Notes under the pieces: generated by a model
Database searches by the model: none
What the model was told of the DNA's origin: nothing
What the model saw: only the letters and a program-made list of their open reading frames with translations
Made by a program: the position numbers and the translations under genes
Assembly (NCBI GenBank): GCA_000442125.1
Contig: KE546968.1
Location: 895,932-959,931 of the forward strand
Length of the DNA: 64,000 nucleotides
Origin: Opeltia flavorubescens
Taxonomy: Eukaryota; Ascomycota; Lecanoromycetes; Teloschistales; Teloschistaceae
Reading direction: 5' to 3'
Shown here: one piece after another, positions 58,696-64,000 of the stretch
Position numbering within the stretch: position 1 is the stretch's first letter
Layout: each line of letters begins with the position of its first letter

Positions 58696-61600
58696 ATGCT
58701 CCCAATTGTGCTCTGCTTGTTCTTCATAGCGTGGNTGAACCAGGTTTCAGCGCAGGATGATCTTTCCAAGTGTTCTGCAACGAGAGCTTGCTATCAAGGA
58801 TGCTGCAGTAAAGACGGTAATTGTGGTTTTGGCCCTGACTTCTGTGGGACTGGTTGTCAGGGGAGTTGTGATGCTGTAGCAGAGTGCGGCAAATATGCTC
58901 CAACCGGGAAAAAAGATTGCCCTATCAATGTTTGCTGCAGGTGCGTCATCTCGAAGAAATCAATGCCTCGGAGACTCAACTGATACTGCAATGCGTTACT
59001 AGTCAGTACGGCTACTGTGGAACTACTCCTGACTTCTGCGGAGATGGATGCCAGAAGAACAGCTTAGGGGGTGGGTGCGGGCAGCCCACGTGAGTCCAAT
59101 ACACAATCTGTTTTACTGGTGATGTATGCTGACACCCTGTAGCCGACCAGGATGCGGCCAAGATACCAATGCCATGAATTATGAGCGTCGGATTGGCTAC
59201 TATGAGCTTTTCAACATTGATGAGCGACTCTGTGACAAAGTCTACCCTGAGGACCTTGAAGTGGCACCTCTTACACACATCAACCTGGCCTTCGTTTTGT
59301 TTGATTCCAATTTCAAGATGATCGACACTGTCGGGGAACTTATTTCTCGTGTGACCTTCTTGAAGAGCCGTTATCAAGGCTTGCGGGTCAATGTTGCCAT
59401 TGGAGGATGGGCATTCAATGACCCTCCTACTCAAGCACTATTCTCCAACAGTGGGTACATACGTGATCCATCGATGACTCAAGACTAATGCATAAGTAGT
59501 GGCTAGCTCAAGAGTGAATCGCCAGATCTTCATCAGCTCTTTGGTCTCCTTCATCAACAAATATGGTCTAGAGTACGTCAGTCAATGCCTCAATCACGCT
59601 CTGGATCAGGCTTCCAGCCCTATCATCATTTCGTCACTAATGTGCAAGCAGTGGGGTGGATATTGACTGGGAATACCCGGCCGCTCCTGATCGAGGTGGC
59701 CAACCCACCGATACCTCAAACTACGTACTTCTTATGTCTGAGATCCGAGAAGCCTTCGATGCTGCAAACCCAGCTTGGGAAGCCACAGTTACGCTACCGA
59801 CATCTTACTGGTACCTTCGAGGATTCGATGTCACTAGCCTCCAGGACTACGTAGATTGGTTCAATGTCATGTCATATGATTTGGTGAGCGGAAGCGAGCG
59901 GTCGATAGGATATAGAAATGACTAATCGCTTTTCTTAGCATGGCATGTGGGATCAACACAACAAGTTTACTGGCCCTTACCTTGAGGGACACACAAACGT
60001 GACCGAGATCGAACAAGGCCTAGATCTACTCTGGCGCAATGGCATCGGTCCCAATAAAGTTGTCCTGGGCTTTGCTTTCTATGGACGCTCCTTTACTATG
60101 GCCGATCCATCTTGTTCCACACCCGGTTGCAGATTTTCAACGTCTGGGACTCCAGGGACATGCACAAATACGGGCGGTATTCTCACCTACAGCGAACTCA
60201 AATCCAGGAGCACCTCACTGGACGTGCAGACCTTTTACGACGAGAAGTCCACGGTCAAGTATAATGTCTTCGGAGGTAACCAGTGGATCTCGTACGATGA
60301 CGAGCAATCCTTCACTGATAAGAAGAAATATCTTACGAGTAGGTGTCTCGGCGGCTTGATGATCTGGGCGATAGATCAAGACACACAGAACCATGACGCT
60401 CTACAGGATCTCCTTGGCGATTTCTCTTCCAGTCAGCTAGAAGGCGGGAGCTTAGACCCCAAGGCTGCTGCAGCGCTGTCCAATGCCTTCGGTGCCTACA
60501 CCGGACAGAATTGTTTTGTGACCCCAACGTGCACAGATGGTACCGACGGTCAAAAGCAGAAAGACCAAGTGTGCCCGTCTGGCTTCATGTCGGTCTCCAC
60601 TGCTCATGCACCCCTCCAGGCTCCTAAGTATGATCTCAACGGAGACTGCTCAGAGGGCTGGTATCGGTATATCTGTTGCCCTAAAAAATCAATGCCAAAG
60701 AACTGCAAGTGGATTGGGGCTCCCCAAGGGAGTGCTTACGGCTGCACAGGAACATGTTCCAAGACCCAGTTTCAGCTTAACATAGATCCATTCATCGACG
60801 ATAAAGGTGTAGGTGACTGCTTCTACGGCAACCGCAAACTTTGCTGCGATTCAACGGAAGTGCTCGATAGATGCTATTGGACTGGCTGCAAGGGCCCTTA
60901 CAACCCCCTTGCTCCTATTGATTGCGATCATCCCGATGACGAGTGGCAAACAAATCGATATGACGATGACAATGGAGACTATTGTAGCGCATCATACAAA
61001 GCTCAGGACGGGACAGGATCAATCGGCTCACCGTTCACTGATAGATTTGGGCGAGCCTTTTGCTGTCCTAAAGGTAAGGGCAACAAGAAATGCAATTGGT
61101 CAAACAGCGGACGACAAGGGGAGTCGGGTCTGCAATTGAGTGACGACCAAAGATGTTCACCCCAACCTTGTGCGAAGGATCAGACAAAAGTCACTGAGGC
61201 CTTGTACCCGCCACAAGCTAGTCAATCCTCTGGCGAAGTCGGTCGAAGCTGTGATGGCTATTCCATTCCTCCTGGGTTCAGCCAAGAGTTCCCATATTGT
61301 TGCGATCCGCCCAGCAAGTATAGCGATGACTGGCCTGTTGATCCCAAATACCTGTTTGAACACTACTACAACACCGACGCCGACGATGTCATGTGGTCTT
61401 ACGATGACGAATTCCGGAACAACAATGCTGACAGCAGCCAGAGTAACCCAGGTGATGAAGATGGTAAGGATGCATACGGATTTGTCGTAAGTCACATTTC
61501 TTTCGCAAGTTCCTTGAATGATATGACCGGCGGGCATGTCAAGGGCAATTTCGCACTCTAAGATTGAGCTAATCCATCAATGTTCAGATGCTTGACGGTG

Positions 61601-64000
61601 CACCAGGATCACTTGATAATCAATTCCCGGATAGCCATACCATAACCCGGCGTTCAAAGGAATTGCCAAAATCCAAGCGGTCGATCCTCACGAAAAATAG
61701 TACCATCATTGATTCCACTTTCGATCATGCTGAGGAGACCGTCTATGTGTATTGCAATCACCCCCAGGAGTCAGCGGAATGCCAAAAGGTCTGGCACAAA
61801 GGAGCCGAGGATACCATTATCAGACTTCCGTCGCACGTAGGCGAAGGACCGTACGCGAGAATCGTTTCAATGGATCTAGCTGAGCCCGAGTATCAGCTTC
61901 CACTGCATCATGTCGAAGCTCGGTCTCTTGATGGTAACACTAGTCCTGTTTATAAGTTGAAATTCGACTATGACTTTCATCTCATCAAACGAGCGGATGT
62001 CGTCAACATGCGTGTTGATTTCACCAACCTCCTGGGTTACTGGGACGATCTGACCGACGAGCCTGCGAGTAAGAAGAAACGTGATATCTACGCCGATCAC
62101 TTGACTGAGCCAGAATGGCGCGGCAAGATTGGCAAGGCGAAACAGAGGCATGAGAAATTGCGAAAACGGAAGGAAGCCTCTGCCCAACACACGACGACAA
62201 CAGACATAAGCGACACGGACAAGTTGCTTGAGAAGAGGTGGTTCGGAGCATTCTTAAGCTGGCTCAGTAGACTCGTAAGTCTTCATCGTTGTGACACTGT
62301 AGCTCAAAGCTCACCTTCAACACCCAGAACACAGTCGAGGATAAGAATGTTGGATACTTGAGCATGGCGCTGTCGAAAAGCTTGACTCTTTTTAGAGCTG
62401 CATATGGGTGAGTTGGCTCTACTTGTGTTTCTTTTATCATGAGTCTAAAATGACCATAGTTGTCCTGGTCAAACCTTTTCCGCGAACTTGAAGATGACTC
62501 TCGACGCAAATATCGAGATGGAAGCTACGGTATTGCTTCCCCAAAGATTTTATGGCCCCGTACTGACAATATGTAGTACGCATACTACTTCTCGGGCACA
62601 ATCGTACCACCTGCTGTCACTGGCACCTACGCATTCTTCAGTCTGGAACCTAGCGCGTATCTGGGTCTTCGTCTCACTGGCAACGCGAGGGCGCAAACCG
62701 GCACGGGCCGGAAAAAGCTGCTGGACACGGTCTCGTATCCTGGTCTCGCCATCAAGGGTATTGCTGCCGTCGGACCGACGCTTGACCTCTATGGCGAGGT
62801 GAGTGTCCATGTTGACCGATCGCCGGAGAGAGATGAAGAATTGCTAAGAGAAGATGCAGATTCGAGGCGTTATCCAACTCAAAGGTGAGATGAATGCCGG
62901 GGCCAAGCTAAACTTTGGCAAAGCAGAGGTGTACTGGCCACAAGACGACACCGCTAGCGACAAGTACCAGACTCTTCTCGGGATCAAGAGCGAAACTTCG
63001 GCTCCAGGCAAGGCCTTGGTAGCACCTACCTTTGATGCAAAGGTCACAGTGGATGCAGCACTTGATATCCTCGTCACACCAGAGGTATGCCACTCTTCCA
63101 GTTCTTGAGATCAACATTTCTGACGCCTGCCATGCCAGGCAAATATGGGTCTAAGGGTAGGTGGTAAAATCAGCGGTGGAACTCCACTCGTGGATGCCCA
63201 GCTAGTAGGCTATGTCAACTCAACCTTGCGATTCTCTGCAAAGGCAACAGGTACCGTCAGTACGACCACTGGAACGGCATCGACATATAAATACGGTGTC
63301 TACCTACTCTACAATATCGGGTTCGTACTGCGGCCCCCTGTTTGCAGATCTGCTAATGATGGTTCGAGATATGGTGCGTATGCGACAATCAAATTCTTCC
63401 CTAATTGGGCATTGAAGCCACGCAATGCATTCAATCCGACGCCACGGTTCACGATTTATGAGAATAGCGGGACCTTCACAGGACCTACGAAACGGAGTCT
63501 GGATGTCCTCGAAGCACTTCCAGCCCCCAAACTACCACGGAGGGGTCTCATTGGCGACTGGCATGAGGCCAAGCTGTCTTCCATCGACCACATTTACCCA
63601 ACGAGCCTGGGTCAAGCTGGTGATGGTCAACCTGATCATAATACGTCATCATCGATGAGCATGCAGTCCTTGCTCGGAAAACGAGCAGACAGCGATTCGA
63701 GCTTACCAGACGCACCGAGCCCAGATTTTACCTCGCAACTCACATGCCCGCCTGGCGATACTGCGCAGATCAGACTTCCCGATTTCCGATGTAGGTAACT
63801 TCAGAAGGTGTCAGTTGGTGGGCATTTTGCTAACGGCTGCCCCTCCAGACAACTGCGATGCCTTTCCAAATGAGCAGATCGACAGCCAACAGGGCGGGGC
63901 CAGCGCTGGTGCATTTGCCTTCGGCATCTGCGGCAACATCCAGGATTGGCATAGACGCGGTGCCGTCGCATACGGCGATTACGTGATGACCTACGACAAG
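58696..64000 (+). CDS. Large CBM18-GH18 chitinase (killer-toxin-like, subgroup C type), partial at right edge
   Basis: Thirteen exons in the window: 58696-58940, 59003-59089, 59143-59450, 59500-59572, 59652-59883, 59939-61486, 61588-62274, 62328-62407, 62460-62529, 62577-62798, 62860-63084, 63139-63790, 63849-64000. That is 1527 residues so far, and the end lies outside. The signal peptide starts MLPIVLCLFFIAW (one unresolved base at 58735). Two hevein-like CBM18 domains follow (about 28-110; CCSKDGNCGFGPDFCG and CCSQYGYCGTTPDFCG). The GH18 barrel runs from RRIGYYELFN to LGGLMIWAIDQD, with the catalytic motif DGVDIDWE at 238-245 (Glu245 the proton donor). After it come a long Cys-rich region and a beta-rich C-terminal part typical of subgroup-C chitinases related to yeast killer toxin alpha subunits. 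It cleaves chitin outside the cell; proposed roles are attack on other fungi or wall remodelling. The next in-frame Met upstream (58555) would bury the signal peptide. Confidence 0.9.

Overview
The window looks like a chromosome segment of a filamentous ascomycete (Pezizomycotina; a Leotiomycete-type genome is my guess). Genes have many 45-170 nt introns with GTRNGT donors and CTRAY-type branch sites. Two long islands have been driven to extreme AT content by C-to-T and G-to-A change, as repeat-induced point mutation (RIP) does. The protein families are typical of such fungi: subgroup-C-like chitinase, LysM proteins, GH35 beta-galactosidase, CotH, DUF3237 and hemerythrin-like.

Layout. 1-7.6 kb: RIP-degraded AT-rich DNA with a complete-length but decayed Ty3/Gypsy chromovirus fossil (808-6918) with 424-bp LTRs and a 5-bp target duplication. 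8.1-11.2 kb: a protein with a long acidic tail (+) and a four-helix membrane protein (-). 11.5-22.4 kb: a second decayed LTR element on the minus strand, with only 124-bp LTRs that escaped the heavy AT drift seen inside. 23-30.6 kb: a Pro/Gln-rich protein with Lys/Ala tail, then on the minus strand a small secreted DUF3237 protein, a CotH-kinase-like protein and a small secreted Cys-rich protein. 31.9-48.0 kb: four members of one uncharacterised paralogous family (31919, 39748, 44861 and 46658) interspersed with a hemerythrin-like gene, a 12-exon GH35 beta-galactosidase and a trypsin-like protease. 48.5-49.5 kb: a decayed tandem array with a period near 115 bp. 51.2-64 kb: a chitin-related cluster with a six-LysM secreted protein, an unknown intracellular protein, a three-LysM secreted protein, and a large CBM18-GH18 chitinase that runs off the right edge.

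How they fit together. The LysM/CBM18/GH18 cluster very likely acts on, or masks, chitin outside the cell; such chitinases are known to sit beside LysM genes in other fungi. The paralog family shares an N-terminal helical core with a conserved signature, a one-finger Cys/His motif and variable, often coiled-coil, C-termini. Three of the four share a phase-1 intron at codon 20-25. With the protease between them they are the best candidate for an undescribed system here; a role in recognition or defence is inference only. Multi-exon models below were built by hand, choosing splice sites that keep frame and domain continuity. They are predictions, but total lengths divide by three in every case.
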